The notes beneath the pieces are model-generated. The model saw only the letters and a list, made by a program, of their open reading frames with translations. It was not told the DNA's origin and did not search any database. Below, one piece after another: positions 51,928-60,867 of a DNA stretch of 64,000 nucleotides; the first letter of the stretch is position 1; every line of letters starts with the position of its first letter. Position numbers and translations under genes: made by a program. The stretch covers positions 1-64,000 of the forward strand of contig CAYORT010000007.1 of NCBI GenBank assembly GCA_964406465.1, in the 5' to 3' direction. The DNA is from JAHEZL01 sp964406465. Its GTDB lineage: Bacteria; Bacteroidota; Bacteroidia; Flavobacteriales_C; GCA-002722245.

Positions 51928-52425
51928 ATGAAACGAATACTACTACTTGTTTTAACGATTACTATTTCATCAATAGCTAGCGCTCAATATGAAAGTTCTA
52001 TAGGGGTGATGTATGGTAAAGAAGGAATGGGATTAACCTTCAAGAAGTTTTTACAACCCGAACAAAATATTCAAATCAATGCCCTATATGTGCATGATAA
52101 CTTTGCTAGAGGAGGATTGTTGGTTGGTTTGTATGAATTTCACAAAGAGATACATTCTTCGACTTTACACACTACCAGCCTAAGCTGGTCGTTTGGCGGA
52201 GGCTTTCATACCGCTTATTGGATGACAAAAGCTACAAACGAAACATCAGCATTTAAAATAGGTATTGATGGGGTTTTGGGGGCAGAATACAACTTGGAGT
52301 TTGTTCCATTGACCATTGGTGCGCAAATTCGTCCTTATGTGCAATACAACACCGGTGATTTAACCAACAACAATCGATATTACAATATGGATTATGCCTT
52401 AATGTTGAGGTATATCATTCAGTAA
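51928..52425 (+). CDS. Outer-membrane beta-barrel-like hypothetical protein
   Basis: 165 residues with a signal peptide (MKRILLLVLTITISSIASAQ) and amphipathic strands (YESSIGVMYGKEGMGLTFKKF, GLLVGLYEFHKEI, SWSFGGGFHTAYW, FVPLTIGAQIRPYVQYN). It looks like a small 8-strand barrel of the kind common in Bacteroidota. No specific family recognised. Its last 11 bases overlap the convergent AI-2E transporter gene. Confidence 0.7.
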   Translation: MKRILLLVLTITISSIASAQYESSIGVMYGKEGMGLTFKKFLQPEQNIQINALYVHDNFARGGLLVGLYEFHKEIHSSTLHTTSLSWSFGGGFHTAYWMTKATNETSAFKIGIDGVLGAEYNLEFVPLTIGAQIRPYVQYNTGDLTNNNRYYNMDYALMLRYIIQ

Positions 52426-53488
52426 TCGACTTGGCTTTCAATTCAGAAACAATTATTCTAAGTACGGAGTAAGCTGGGATAGCAAAAATTAGAGCCATAA
52501 TTCCACCTACGCTGCCTGCCACTAGTATCACCAAAAAGATTTCTAGAGGGTGAGCATTTACACTAGATGAATAAATATAGGGTTGAAGGAGTAGAGAGTC
52601 AATGAAATGCACGATGATCATGATTACAATCGCTCTTGTAAGCAAAGGTAAAAGTTCGGCTTCAAAGGGTAATTCATAATTGCCGGCTACAATAATGATT
52701 GCCGCAATTACCATAGCGCTAATCGGACCAATATAGGGAATGATATTTAAAAGTGCTGCTATGATGGCAATTATCAGGTATTGTTCAACTCCTGCAAATC
52801 CTAGTGTGATCGATAATAGTGCAGCGATTATCACTGTTTCTAGAGCAACACCCAGAAAGTATTTTCTTAATTGAACCAATGAACTTGCTATGATATTTTC
52901 AACTTTAACTTTAGAGTTTTGGGGTAGCAGGGCAATCAAATTATTGTAAATTTTATCCCCGTCTTTTATCAAGAAAAAGGTGATGAAAGTAATGGAGAAT
53001 AAGCCAAAGAGGATTTCTGTAGCGATTGATGTAATGGATTCTAGCCAAGAAGATACATTAGAGAAACTGAGTAAAGAAGCCAACTGCTCTTTTATCGTTG
53101 TTATTAGATCAAAATGTTCATTGCCGCTCCATTGTTGAAATTTGGATTGAATTGTTTGAATAGGGTCATGAAGGTTTAACAATAATTGATCGGTATTGAT
53201 ATTGCTAAGCGATTCTAATTGTTGATCAAAAATAGGTAAAAGTGCTCCAAGCAGAAGGAAGATTGTGAAATAGATAGAAAAGATGATTGTTAGGGCGGAG
53301 AGCCATCGAGGAATAGTCTTTTTCTTGATTTTAATAAGTTCAAATTTGTCGGCAATATTATTGCCTATCACCGCAAAACCACATGATATTATTAAGTAGA
53401 TTAATATTGTTGAAGCTTGCCAAATGAAAAGGATAATAAGGACAAGCGCAGCTATATTCAGTAAGAGAGATCTAATATTTTGATTCAT
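52415..53488 (-). CDS. AI-2E family transporter
   Basis: 357 residues from ATG 53488. Membrane protein with about eight helices. Family features: SAMVIAAIIIVAGN preceded by AALLNIIPYIGPIS, and HFIDSLLLQPYIYSSSVNAHPLEIFLVILVAGSVGGIMALIFAIPAYSVLRIIV. The group is named for an AI-2 exporter, but many members move other solutes or ions. Divergent from the sensor kinase gene across 114 bases. Confidence 0.87.
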   Translation of the reverse strand: MNQNIRSLLLNIAALVLIILFIWQASTILIYLIISCGFAVIGNNIADKFELIKIKKKTIPRWLSALTIIFSIYFTIFLLLGALLPIFDQQLESLSNINTDQLLLNLHDPIQTIQSKFQQWSGNEHFDLITTIKEQLASLLSFSNVSSWLESITSIATEILFGLFSITFITFFLIKDGDKIYNNLIALLPQNSKVKVENIIASSLVQLRKYFLGVALETVIIAALLSITLGFAGVEQYLIIAIIAALLNIIPYIGPISAMVIAAIIIVAGNYELPFEAELLPLLTRAIVIMIIVHFIDSLLLQPYIYSSSVNAHPLEIFLVILVAGSVGGIMALIFAIPAYSVLRIIVSELKAKSITE

Positions 53489-53547
53489 AAGAAACACATG
53501 CTAATTCAACGTCATTTTTATTTACTTAAGAATGAAAGTAATAAAAA

Positions 53548-53566
53548 AAAGGTTTTTAAAACCTTT
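53548..53566. promoter_or_regulatory. Perfect 9-bp inverted repeat between divergent genes
   Basis: AAAGGTTTT, one T, AAAACCTTT. It lies between the AI-2E transporter gene (minus) and the sensor kinase gene (plus) and could be an operator or a terminator-like hairpin for either direction. It is AT-rich. Confidence 0.35.
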
Positions 53567-53602
53567 ATTGTTCGATGAAGTATAACGGCCAAACCAATTT
53601 TA

Positions 53603-55966
53603 ATGCAGTTTCTGAAGAAAATTAGTTTCCGACAAAAACTATTGCTAGCGACATTGTTCCCACTAGCTATTGTGTGCTGGTTTTCTGTGCAAAAAATTCT
53701 GTTTGAGTTTAAAGAAAAGGATAAATTAGAAGTGATTGGAAAGAGGACTCAAGAAATTAAACTTATTTCGCAGTTGGTTCATGAATTTCAAAAAGAAAGA
53801 GACTTTTCTGTTCTATACATCAACAATGCTACTCCCGAGATGCAGTTTAAACTTAGAGAGCAAGTGAAGCAAAGTGATTCTTTGGTGTATTCAATTAAAA
53901 GTTTGGTAAAGCAAGAACATTTGGATAGTTCTTTTTTTCAGGAGATTAAAGCCATACAAAGAGTGAGAGGGAATGTAGAAGGCTTCGTTTATGATTATCA
54001 GCAAGCCGATGATTATTTTTCTACCCACATAGAAAAGATGATCGATAAGATCGTAGCGATTTCTACTTCTGCAAGGACAGAAAAAACAAATGATCCGATT
54101 AGAGCATATATTTCTTTAGTGAATACCAAAGAATCCTTAGGTAGAATGAGAACTACCGTTAACAAGGCCTTTGATATGCATTTGTTTGATGGTTTGGATT
54201 ATGGGAAATTTGCAGGTCAGAAAGGTGCTTTTGAAAGTAATCTAAAATCATTCATAAAATTAGCTTCGCCCGCCTTAAGTGATAATTTCTGTCGCGATTT
54301 TAGTCAGGGAAGTGTTGCTAAAATGCGTGAAATGATTGCATATGCATTCACTCATCCTAACGATAAGTTGTACGAGTATTCATCGGAAGATTGGTGGTTT
54401 AGCACAACAAGCGCACTTAATATCATTTATTCGGTGGAGAGCCTCTCTCTTTCTGAAATAGACAAGGTTGTGAATGATGATATTTCTTTGGCTAATGATA
54501 CCATTAATTCATCAATAGCATTGGTTTTAATTACTGTTTTGGTGGTGGTGTTAATGATTACCTTTTCTGTAAGGTCGGTAAATAATCAAATGCGACGATT
54601 GAGTATTTCTGCAAGGAAAATTGAAGATGGAAATACCGATATAGATTTAGAAGTTTATACCAAAGATTCAATTGGCGACTTAACCAAAGCATTTCTCTCT
54701 TTGGCTGAAAATACTAAGGAATTGGCTGATATTGCCAATGAAATTGGAAAAGGTAATTATGATGTGCCAGTTAAAATTAGGGGGCCATATGATATTTTAG
54801 GTAAAGCGATTGTAAATATGCAGGAGTCGCTTAAGCGCACCACAGCTGAGATGAATCAGTTGGTTGAAGAGTTAAGATTGAGCAATAAATACAAATCTGA
54901 GTTTTTAGCGAATATGTCTCATGAACTAAGAACTCCGTTAAATAGCTTGTTAATACTTTCTCAGTTATTGAAAGAAAATAGTGAAGGAAATTTAACTCCA
55001 GATCAAGTGGATTCAGCAGCTGTGATACATAAGTCGGGTGCTTCGTTATTGCGATTGATTAATGATATTCTTGATTTGTCTAAAATTGAAGCAGGTAAAT
55101 TGGATGTTGAAATCATGCAGGTGTCATTGGTGGAGGTTTTAGATGATGTTCATGGTGTTTTTAAGCCCTTGGCAAAAGAGAAGAAGATGAATTTAGAATG
55201 GACAAATAGGATAGGAGATATTTTGTTCATGTCTGATAAACATCGATTGCAGCAAATTTTAAAGAATATCATTTCAAATGCCATCAAGTATACACCAGAA
55301 GGGGGTACAGTAACTTTAGATGTGAAGCAATCCACTTCCATGATTTCATTTGTTGTTACTGATACCGGAATAGGCATTCCAAAAGATAAACAGAGTCAGG
55401 TATTTGAGGCATTTAAGCAAGCAGATGGTTCAATAAGCCGACAATATGGAGGAACGGGATTGGGGTTGTCGATCACAAAAAATTTAGTGCATTTGTTAAG
55501 CGGAGAAATTGAATTTAGCAGTGAGCCAGGAAAAGGCACTAGTTTTACTGTTAATTTTCCTTTGATAGATTACACCATTAGGCAGAATATTCAAAAGGAT
55601 GAGGTTGTAGCCAAAACCGAAAAAGTGGAATGGTTGAACATTGATAAATTAATTCATCAGGAATACTCTAAATATTTACGAGGTAAATCGATACATATTT
55701 TTAGCAAAGATATTTTGCATGTCTATCAACTTAACGCATTGTTTGAAAAGTATGATTGCAAGGTAGAGGAGATTGGTTCTTTGCAAGAATTACTAGTAAA
55801 GTCAAAGGAAAGAGGCTTTAAGGTTTTGCTCGTTGATCAAGATGATTTAGTTGATGGAGAAATTACTGTTTTGAAGTCAATAGGTAGGTTGATATGGCTT
55901 GAAAAATCTGCAAATACTGAGCTACAGATATTAGAAAATATTAAAAAGGTACTAGAACATGTTTAA
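53603..55966 (+). CDS. Membrane sensor histidine kinase with NIT-like input domain
   Basis: 787 residues. Membrane helix 1 (~12-30), a helical periplasmic domain to ~300 resembling the nitrate/nitrite-sensing NIT domain (ISQLVHEFQKERDFSVLYI), helix 2 (SSIALVLITVLVVVLMITFSV), HAMP (RRLSISARKIEDGNTDIDLEVYTKDSIGDLTKAFLSL) and a second HAMP-like segment, HisKA with phosphoacceptor His440 in FLANMSHELRTPLN, and HATPase (N box NIISNAIKYTPEGG, DTGIGIP, GGTGLGLSI). The C-terminal ~110 residues look like a degraded receiver (VLLVDQDD). First of four phosphorelay genes; overlaps the next by 8 bases. Confidence 0.9.
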   Translation: MQFLKKISFRQKLLLATLFPLAIVCWFSVQKILFEFKEKDKLEVIGKRTQEIKLISQLVHEFQKERDFSVLYINNATPEMQFKLREQVKQSDSLVYSIKSLVKQEHLDSSFFQEIKAIQRVRGNVEGFVYDYQQADDYFSTHIEKMIDKIVAISTSARTEKTNDPIRAYISLVNTKESLGRMRTTVNKAFDMHLFDGLDYGKFAGQKGAFESNLKSFIKLASPALSDNFCRDFSQGSVAKMREMIAYAFTHPNDKLYEYSSEDWWFSTTSALNIIYSVESLSLSEIDKVVNDDISLANDTINSSIALVLITVLVVVLMITFSVRSVNNQMRRLSISARKIEDGNTDIDLEVYTKDSIGDLTKAFLSLAENTKELADIANEIGKGNYDVPVKIRGPYDILGKAIVNMQESLKRTTAEMNQLVEELRLSNKYKSEFLANMSHELRTPLNSLLILSQLLKENSEGNLTPDQVDSAAVIHKSGASLLRLINDILDLSKIEAGKLDVEIMQVSLVEVLDDVHGVFKPLAKEKKMNLEWTNRIGDILFMSDKHRLQQILKNIISNAIKYTPEGGTVTLDVKQSTSMISFVVTDTGIGIPKDKQSQVFEAFKQADGSISRQYGGTGLGLSITKNLVHLLSGEIEFSSEPGKGTSFTVNFPLIDYTIRQNIQKDEVVAKTEKVEWLNIDKLIHQEYSKYLRGKSIHIFSKDILHVYQLNALFEKYDCKVEEIGSLQELLVKSKERGFKVLLVDQDDLVDGEITVLKSIGRLIWLEKSANTELQILENIKKVLEHV

Positions 55967-57950
55967 AGTGCAAAGGAAAGACGAGCCGGCCAATATTTTG
56001 TTGGTGGATGACGTGGCAGAAAATATTTACGCCCTAGAGAAGATGTTGGCTGGTAAGGATAGGAAATTCTTCAAAGCCACCTCTGGAAAAGAGGCGCTTA
56101 AAATTGCATTGAATGAGCCTATTGCCCTAATTCTTCTTGATGTTCAGATGCCCGAGATGAATGGGTTTGAAGTTGCTGAGATATTGAAATCAAATAAAAA
56201 GACTGCAGGTATTTCTATCTTGTTTGTCACAGCGATTAGCAAAGAACAACAATATGTTCTTAAGGGGTATGAAACGGGAGCGGTAGACTATTTATTTAAG
56301 CCATTAGATGTTGAGATAACAAAAGCAAAGGTTAAGACATATCTTGAGTTGTATCGTCAGAAAAATGAGTTAGAGCAACAAAATGTGATGTTGGAAAACT
56401 TGAATAGTCTGGTAGATAACTCGATATATATTACCTGCATATTCGATCTAGATACTTTTGTGGTGGAGCAGGTAAATCAAACTTTTAAGTTATTGCTCGA
56501 TTACGATGTTGAAGAAGTGGTTGGCACATCGCTGCTTAAGTATTTCAACAATGAAGATATTGATGACACCAAAAGCATCATTCAGGAAGAACTAGGTAAC
56601 AATGCTGATGTTTTCGTTTTTGAAAATAGAATGCGCGGTAAATCGGGCGCCGAGAAGTGGATGAGATGGAAACTTGTGGTTAAACACGGGAAATGTTTTG
56701 CCAATGCTACCGACATTACCATACGAAAGCAAACCGAAAAGAAATTAAGTGAAAATTTGGCTTACTTAGTTCGCATCAATAAGGAGTTGGCAGAAGCGAA
56801 AAGATTGGCAGAAGCATCGGTAAAGGTGAAGCAAGATTTTATGGCCAATATGAGTCATGAGATTAGAACGCCTATGAATGCTATTATCGGTTTTACCAAT
56901 TTGGTGCTTAAGACCGATCTAACAGATGACCAAAGAACAAGTTTGCAATCGGTAAAGATTTCGGGAGAAAATTTGATTGTTATTATCAACGATATTCTAG
57001 ATTTCTCTAAAATTGAAGCGGGTAAAATGACTATTGAATCTGCACAATTTGATTTGAAAACTGTTGTGGCAGAAGTTTTAAAAATGCAAGGCCAGGCAGC
57101 CAAAGATAAAGGAATAGAGCTTGTTTTAGAATTGCCTGAATCAGTTCCAAGTTACTTAATAGGCGATCCTGTTCGTTTGAATCAGATCTTGTTAAATCTC
57201 ATCAGCAATGCGGTAAAGTTTACTGCTAAAGGTAAAGTGTCGCTATCTGTAAAATCACTGTTAGAAGACACCAAAAACGCGAAGATTCAGTTTGTTGTTG
57301 AGGATACAGGAATAGGGATTCCTAATGATAAGTTGGAAAATATCTTTGAAAGTTTTACTCAAGCTAAAGGTGATACAACGAGAAAATATGGAGGCACAGG
57401 TTTAGGGTTAACAATTGTAAAGAAAATTGTTGGTTTGATGCAAGGAGAGATTAAGGTGGAAAGTGAGCTAGATAAGGGGTCTAAATTCATTGTTGAAATT
57501 ACTTTTCCTAAAGGAGTTTCTAGATCAGCTGAAATTAAAATTGAAGAAGACAATCAGGTTATTGAGCTTGGTAAATTACAAATACTCTTGGCCGAAGACA
57601 ATGAACTCAATCAAATTTTAGCCAAGCGTGTTTTAAATAACTTTGGTTGTGAAGTAGAAATAGCTGAGAACGGTAAGATTGCTCTGGAAAAATTCAGAAA
57701 CAAAGATTACGATATTATACTGATGGATATTATGATGCCCGAGATGGATGGCCTAGAAGCAACGAAAATTATTCGAAACGAATTTTCTGAGCCAAAGAAA
57801 AATATTCCTATCTTGGCTATGACAGCGTTCATATTTACTGAGTCTGACGACAACAAATATTTAGAAGCAGGAATGGATGATTATATTTTGAAGCCATTCA
57901 ATCCTGATAAATTGAAACAAAAAATTGCTAAACTTGTAGAACGGGCTTAA
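55959..57950 (+). CDS. Hybrid histidine kinase: receiver-PAS-HisKA-HATPase-receiver
   Basis: 663-residue soluble kinase. Receiver 1 (residues ~14-130, Asp61 in LILLDVQMPEMNGFE), a PAS-like domain (~145-265), HisKA with His300 in FMANMSHEIRTPMN, HATPase (LNQILLNLISNAVKFTAKG, DTGIGIP, GGTGLGLTI), and receiver 2 (~540-663, Asp590 in DIILMDIMMPEMDG). No membrane helix. It overlaps the membrane kinase gene by 8 bases and is followed by an Hpt gene, so it probably receives phosphate from, or passes it with, the upstream kinase and on to Hpt. Confidence 0.93.
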   Translation: MFKVQRKDEPANILLVDDVAENIYALEKMLAGKDRKFFKATSGKEALKIALNEPIALILLDVQMPEMNGFEVAEILKSNKKTAGISILFVTAISKEQQYVLKGYETGAVDYLFKPLDVEITKAKVKTYLELYRQKNELEQQNVMLENLNSLVDNSIYITCIFDLDTFVVEQVNQTFKLLLDYDVEEVVGTSLLKYFNNEDIDDTKSIIQEELGNNADVFVFENRMRGKSGAEKWMRWKLVVKHGKCFANATDITIRKQTEKKLSENLAYLVRINKELAEAKRLAEASVKVKQDFMANMSHEIRTPMNAIIGFTNLVLKTDLTDDQRTSLQSVKISGENLIVIINDILDFSKIEAGKMTIESAQFDLKTVVAEVLKMQGQAAKDKGIELVLELPESVPSYLIGDPVRLNQILLNLISNAVKFTAKGKVSLSVKSLLEDTKNAKIQFVVEDTGIGIPNDKLENIFESFTQAKGDTTRKYGGTGLGLTIVKKIVGLMQGEIKVESELDKGSKFIVEITFPKGVSRSAEIKIEEDNQVIELGKLQILLAEDNELNQILAKRVLNNFGCEVEIAENGKIALEKFRNKDYDIILMDIMMPEMDGLEATKIIRNEFSEPKKNIPILAMTAFIFTESDDNKYLEAGMDDYILKPFNPDKLKQKIAKLVERA

Positions 57951-57958
57951 CGTAACTT

Positions 57959-58318
57959 ATGGGAAAATGCCAACACATTGATTTAAACTACTTAAATGAC
58001 CTTTCATTAGGAAGTAAAGATTTCATGGAAGATTTAATAGTTTCTTTCATCAAAACGACGCCTGATTCTATTTCAAAAATGCAAGAGTGTTTGGTTTCCA
58101 AAGATTATCAGCAAATAGGTGGTATTGCGCATAAATTGAAGACGAGTTTTTCGTTTATGGGGATGAGTAAAATGGTAGAAGTGAGTAAATTGCTTCAGGA
58201 ATATGGGCTAAACAATAAAGATTTAGATAAAATACCCGGCTTAATTAATGAAGTAGTGAGCGAATACCCTTTGGCTGAAGCAGAATTAAAACAAGAATTA
58301 ACTCAATTGCAACATTGA
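57959..58318 (+). CDS. Histidine phosphotransfer (Hpt) protein
   Basis: 119 residues forming one Hpt four-helix bundle: ISKMQECLVSKDYQQIGGIAHKLKTSFSFMGMSKMVEVSKLLQEYG, with phosphoacceptor His58 in AHKLK. It starts 8 bases after the hybrid kinase and would shuttle phosphate between receivers of the neighbouring proteins. Confidence 0.9.
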   Translation: MGKCQHIDLNYLNDLSLGSKDFMEDLIVSFIKTTPDSISKMQECLVSKDYQQIGGIAHKLKTSFSFMGMSKMVEVSKLLQEYGLNNKDLDKIPGLINEVVSEYPLAEAELKQELTQLQH

Positions 58319-58333
58319 TATTAAATAAAAATT

Positions 58334-58897
58334 ATGGCTAATACTCTAATTTACCTTGTTGATGACGATGAATTGTATTTAAAAACGGCAGTTCATAATC
58401 TTAGTCAGAATAAAGGCTTAACAATTAAAACTTTTATGAATGGGGAGTCTTTATTGAAAGCCCTCAGCAAAAAGCCTGATATCGTTATTCTCGATTATTT
58501 TCTTGATAGTGAAAAGCCCGAGGCCATGTCGGGAATAAAAGTTTTACAGGAAATAAAGCAAATCGCGCCAGATGTAGAGGTGTTGATGTTATCTGGCCAA
58601 GAGGATATAGATGTCGCTGTAAACTCAGTAAAGTATGGTGCAGTAGATTATATTGTTAAGAATAAGAGTGCTTTTATTCGAGTGCAAAATGATATCAAGC
58701 GTATCATGGAAGGCAAAGAGAAAGATAAGGAGAATGCAGGTTTCAAGAAGTTTGTATTTATCCTAGTTGGTTTCTTGTTATTGCTTGTCATTTTCTTGAT
58801 TGTTTATTATTTCGATCCTACGGTCTTTGGTTTGTTGCCAGATCCAGCAGGACCACTTCCTGATGTGAAAGAGGGCGGAGTGCCAGCTGCTCACTAA
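58334..58897 (+). CDS. Receiver domain with C-terminal membrane anchor
   Basis: 187 residues. Residues 1-125 are a receiver domain: the acidic pocket VDDDE (11-15), phosphoacceptor Asp54 in IVILDYF, LSGQ and the conserved Lys in YIVKN. A charged linker leads to one membrane helix (FVFILVGFLLLLVIFLIVYYF, about 137-157) and a short Pro/Gly-rich tail (LLPDPAGPLPDVKEGGVPAAH) beyond the membrane. No DNA-binding or enzymatic output domain. Topology is unusual for a response regulator and suggests a membrane target, such as a motor or transport complex. Confidence 0.88.
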   Translation: MANTLIYLVDDDELYLKTAVHNLSQNKGLTIKTFMNGESLLKALSKKPDIVILDYFLDSEKPEAMSGIKVLQEIKQIAPDVEVLMLSGQEDIDVAVNSVKYGAVDYIVKNKSAFIRVQNDIKRIMEGKEKDKENAGFKKFVFILVGFLLLLVIFLIVYYFDPTVFGLLPDPAGPLPDVKEGGVPAAH

Positions 58898-58920
58898 ATA
58901 GTAATTAAAATATGTATGTA

Positions 58921-58958
58921 ACATCCGCACTTAGCTAAGGGGCGGATGTTTTTTTTTT
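58921..58958 (+). terminator. Intrinsic terminator of the phosphorelay operon
   Basis: Stem ACATCCGC / GCGGATGT with an inner CTTAGCTAAG palindrome, then a T-tract to 58958. Immediately followed by the -7 element of ilvD. Confidence 0.85.
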
Positions 58959-58959
58959 G

Positions 58960-58967
58960 CATCTTTG
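58960..58967 (+). promoter_or_regulatory. Probable -7 element of ilvD
   Basis: CATCTTTG (TAnnTTTG with one change), the same -7 sequence as rpmB; it abuts the T-tract of the preceding terminator. The ilvD ATG is at 58988. No clean TTTG is visible at the -33 distance because the terminator stem occupies it. Confidence 0.4.
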
Positions 58968-58987
58968 CAACTCATAAAAATTTAACC

Positions 58988-60664
58988 ATGGCAAAAGAAT
59001 TAAACATTCACAGTAAAACAATCACTCAAGACCCAACGCAACCAGCTTCTCAAGCAATGTTGTATGGTGTAGGTTTAACAGATGAAGACATGAACAAAGC
59101 TCAAGTAGGTATTGTAAGTACGGGTTATGAAGGTAACACTTGCAATATGCACTTAAACGGTTTTGCAACAGATATTAAGAAAAGTGTAGTGGATGCTAAT
59201 TTAGTGGGTTTGATTTTTCATACAATTGGAGTAAGTGATGGTATTTCGAATGGTACTCAAGGAATGAAATATTCTTTGGTTTCTCGTGATATTATTGCCG
59301 ATTCTATAGAAACGGTTGTAAATGCTCAGTTTTACGATGCTGTAGTGCCAGTTGTAGGTTGTGATAAAAATATGCCAGGAGCAATGATTGCTTTGGGAAG
59401 ATTGAATCGTCCTGGAATATTGGTGTATGGGGGTTCTATTGCAGGCGGACACTATTGCGGTAAAACATTAAATATCATTTCTGCATTTGAGGCCTTGGGT
59501 GAGAAAAACCAAGGTAAATTGAGTGACGAAGATTATAAAGGAATTATCAAAAATTCTTGTCCGGGCGCAGGTGCTTGTGGTGGCATGTACACAGCCAACA
59601 CAATGTCTTCTGCAATTGAAGCAATGGGAATGAGCTTACCTTATTCGTCTTCTGCTCCAGCTTTGAGCAAAGAGAAGCAGGCAGAGTTGAAGAATGTAGG
59701 CGCAGCGTTAAGAAACTTAATGGAGAAAGCCATTAAACCACGTGATATCATGACGCGCAAAGCATTCGAAAATGCCATGCGATTGATCGTTATCTTAGGT
59801 GGTTCTACCAACGCGGTATTGCATTTAATTGCTATGGCCGATGCGGTTGATGTTAAATTGACTTTGGATGATTTCCAAAAGATGAGTGATGAAACGCCTT
59901 TCTTGGCCGATTTGAAACCATCGGGTAAATATTTAATGGAGGATTTACATGCTGTTGGAGGTGTTCCTGCAGTAATGAAAATGTTATTAGAAAGAGGTTT
60001 ACTTCATGGCGACTGCCTAACTGTAACGGGTAAAACTCTAGCTGAAAATTTAGCTTCTGTTCCTGGTTTGAAAGAAGGGCAAGATTTGATCATGCCTTTC
60101 GATAAGCCTTTAAAAGAGACTGGACACATTAGAATTCTATACGGAAATCTTGCTACTAAAGGATCTGTAGCAAAAATTACAGGAAAAGAAGGAGAGTTGT
60201 TTGAAGGAACTGCTGTTGTTTTCGACGACGAATTTGCTGCAATTGATGGTATTTTAGGTGGTAAAGTGAAAAAAGGAAATGTGATTGTTATTAGATACGA
60301 GGGGCCTAAGGGCGGACCAGGTATGCCTGAGATGTTGAAGCCAACATCTGCTGTGATGGGCGCCGGTTTAGGGAAAGACGTTGCTCTAATTACCGATGGT
60401 CGCTTTAGCGGTGGTTCTCACGGTTTCATGGTAGGACATATTTGTCCGGAAGCCCAAGAAGGTGGAAACATCGGTTTGGTAAAAGATGGCGATATCATTC
60501 GTATTGATGCTATCAAGAATACTATAGATGTTAAGGTTTCTGATGCTGAATTGGCTGAGCGTCGCAAATCATGGAAACCAAAAGCTGGTCCAACTAGAGG
60601 TATATTGGCAAAGTACGCTAAGAGTGTTGGCCCTGCATCTGAAGGTTGTATTACCGATAAGTAA
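58988..60664 (+). CDS. ilvD: Dihydroxy-acid dehydratase
   Basis: 558 residues from ATG 58988, the family length. Third common enzyme of valine, isoleucine and leucine synthesis. Iron-sulfur cysteines are visible in NTCNMHLNG, GCDKNMPGAM and SCPGAGACGGMYTANTM; the C-terminus has the ITDGRFSGGSHGFMVGHICPEA motif. It starts a branched-chain amino acid block (ilvD, ilvB, ilvN, ilvA), but a separate regulated leader lies in front of ilvB. Confidence 0.96.
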   Translation: MAKELNIHSKTITQDPTQPASQAMLYGVGLTDEDMNKAQVGIVSTGYEGNTCNMHLNGFATDIKKSVVDANLVGLIFHTIGVSDGISNGTQGMKYSLVSRDIIADSIETVVNAQFYDAVVPVVGCDKNMPGAMIALGRLNRPGILVYGGSIAGGHYCGKTLNIISAFEALGEKNQGKLSDEDYKGIIKNSCPGAGACGGMYTANTMSSAIEAMGMSLPYSSSAPALSKEKQAELKNVGAALRNLMEKAIKPRDIMTRKAFENAMRLIVILGGSTNAVLHLIAMADAVDVKLTLDDFQKMSDETPFLADLKPSGKYLMEDLHAVGGVPAVMKMLLERGLLHGDCLTVTGKTLAENLASVPGLKEGQDLIMPFDKPLKETGHIRILYGNLATKGSVAKITGKEGELFEGTAVVFDDEFAAIDGILGGKVKKGNVIVIRYEGPKGGPGMPEMLKPTSAVMGAGLGKDVALITDGRFSGGSHGFMVGHICPEAQEGGNIGLVKDGDIIRIDAIKNTIDVKVSDAELAERRKSWKPKAGPTRGILAKYAKSVGPASEGCITDK

Positions 60665-60744
60665 TTGATATTTAAAGAAAAATATATTCAAAAAATTAGG
60701 TGGGTAATTGAATCTTTTACTATTATTGTAGCCTGAAACTGAAA

Positions 60745-60798
60745 ATGAATTTTTTAAATAACAATATTATTGTCGTGGTTGTCTCCTCTCTGGGGTGA
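60745..60798 (+). CDS. ilvB leader peptide (Ile/Val-rich, 17 residues)
   Basis: ATG 60745 to TGA 60796-60798 encodes MNFLNNNIIVVVVSSLG. Eight of 17 codons are for branched-chain residues: two Ile, four Val in one uninterrupted run at 60766-60783, and two Leu. The ORF ends 24 bases before the terminator stem that precedes ilvB. Its composition matches the regulatory leader peptides of the ilv and ivb operons of enteric bacteria, where ribosome stalling at Ile/Val codons senses charged tRNA. Not expected to have a function as a protein. Confidence 0.82.
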   Translation: MNFLNNNIIVVVVSSLG

Positions 60799-60853
60799 GA
60801 AAGCACGTCTATAAAAAGAACAAGCCTTTCTCGAAATCGGGAAAGGCTTTTTT
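60797..60853 (+). promoter_or_regulatory. Transcription attenuator of ilvBN
   Basis: Two exclusive structures can form. The terminator uses AAGCCTTTCTCG (60822-60833) with CGGGAAAGGCTT (60838-60849). The antiterminator pairs GAGAAAG (60797-60803) with CTTTCTC (60826-60832), taking the terminator's 5' arm. A small upstream hairpin TCTC (60787-60790)/GAGA (60797-60800) can hide the antiterminator strand. A ribosome stalled in the Ile/Val run would cover TCTC and free GAGAAAG; one that reaches the TGA covers GAGAAAG and lets the terminator form. Confidence 0.72.
60822..60853 (+). terminator. Attenuator terminator before ilvB
   Basis: Twelve-pair stem with one T-G wobble, tetraloop AAAT, then TTTTTT-type tract to 60853. 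It ends 14 bases before the ilvB ATG (60868), so it can only act on transcripts meant to enter ilvB, not on ilvD alone. Confidence 0.87.
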
Positions 60854-60867
60854 AATAAATAAGGGTT

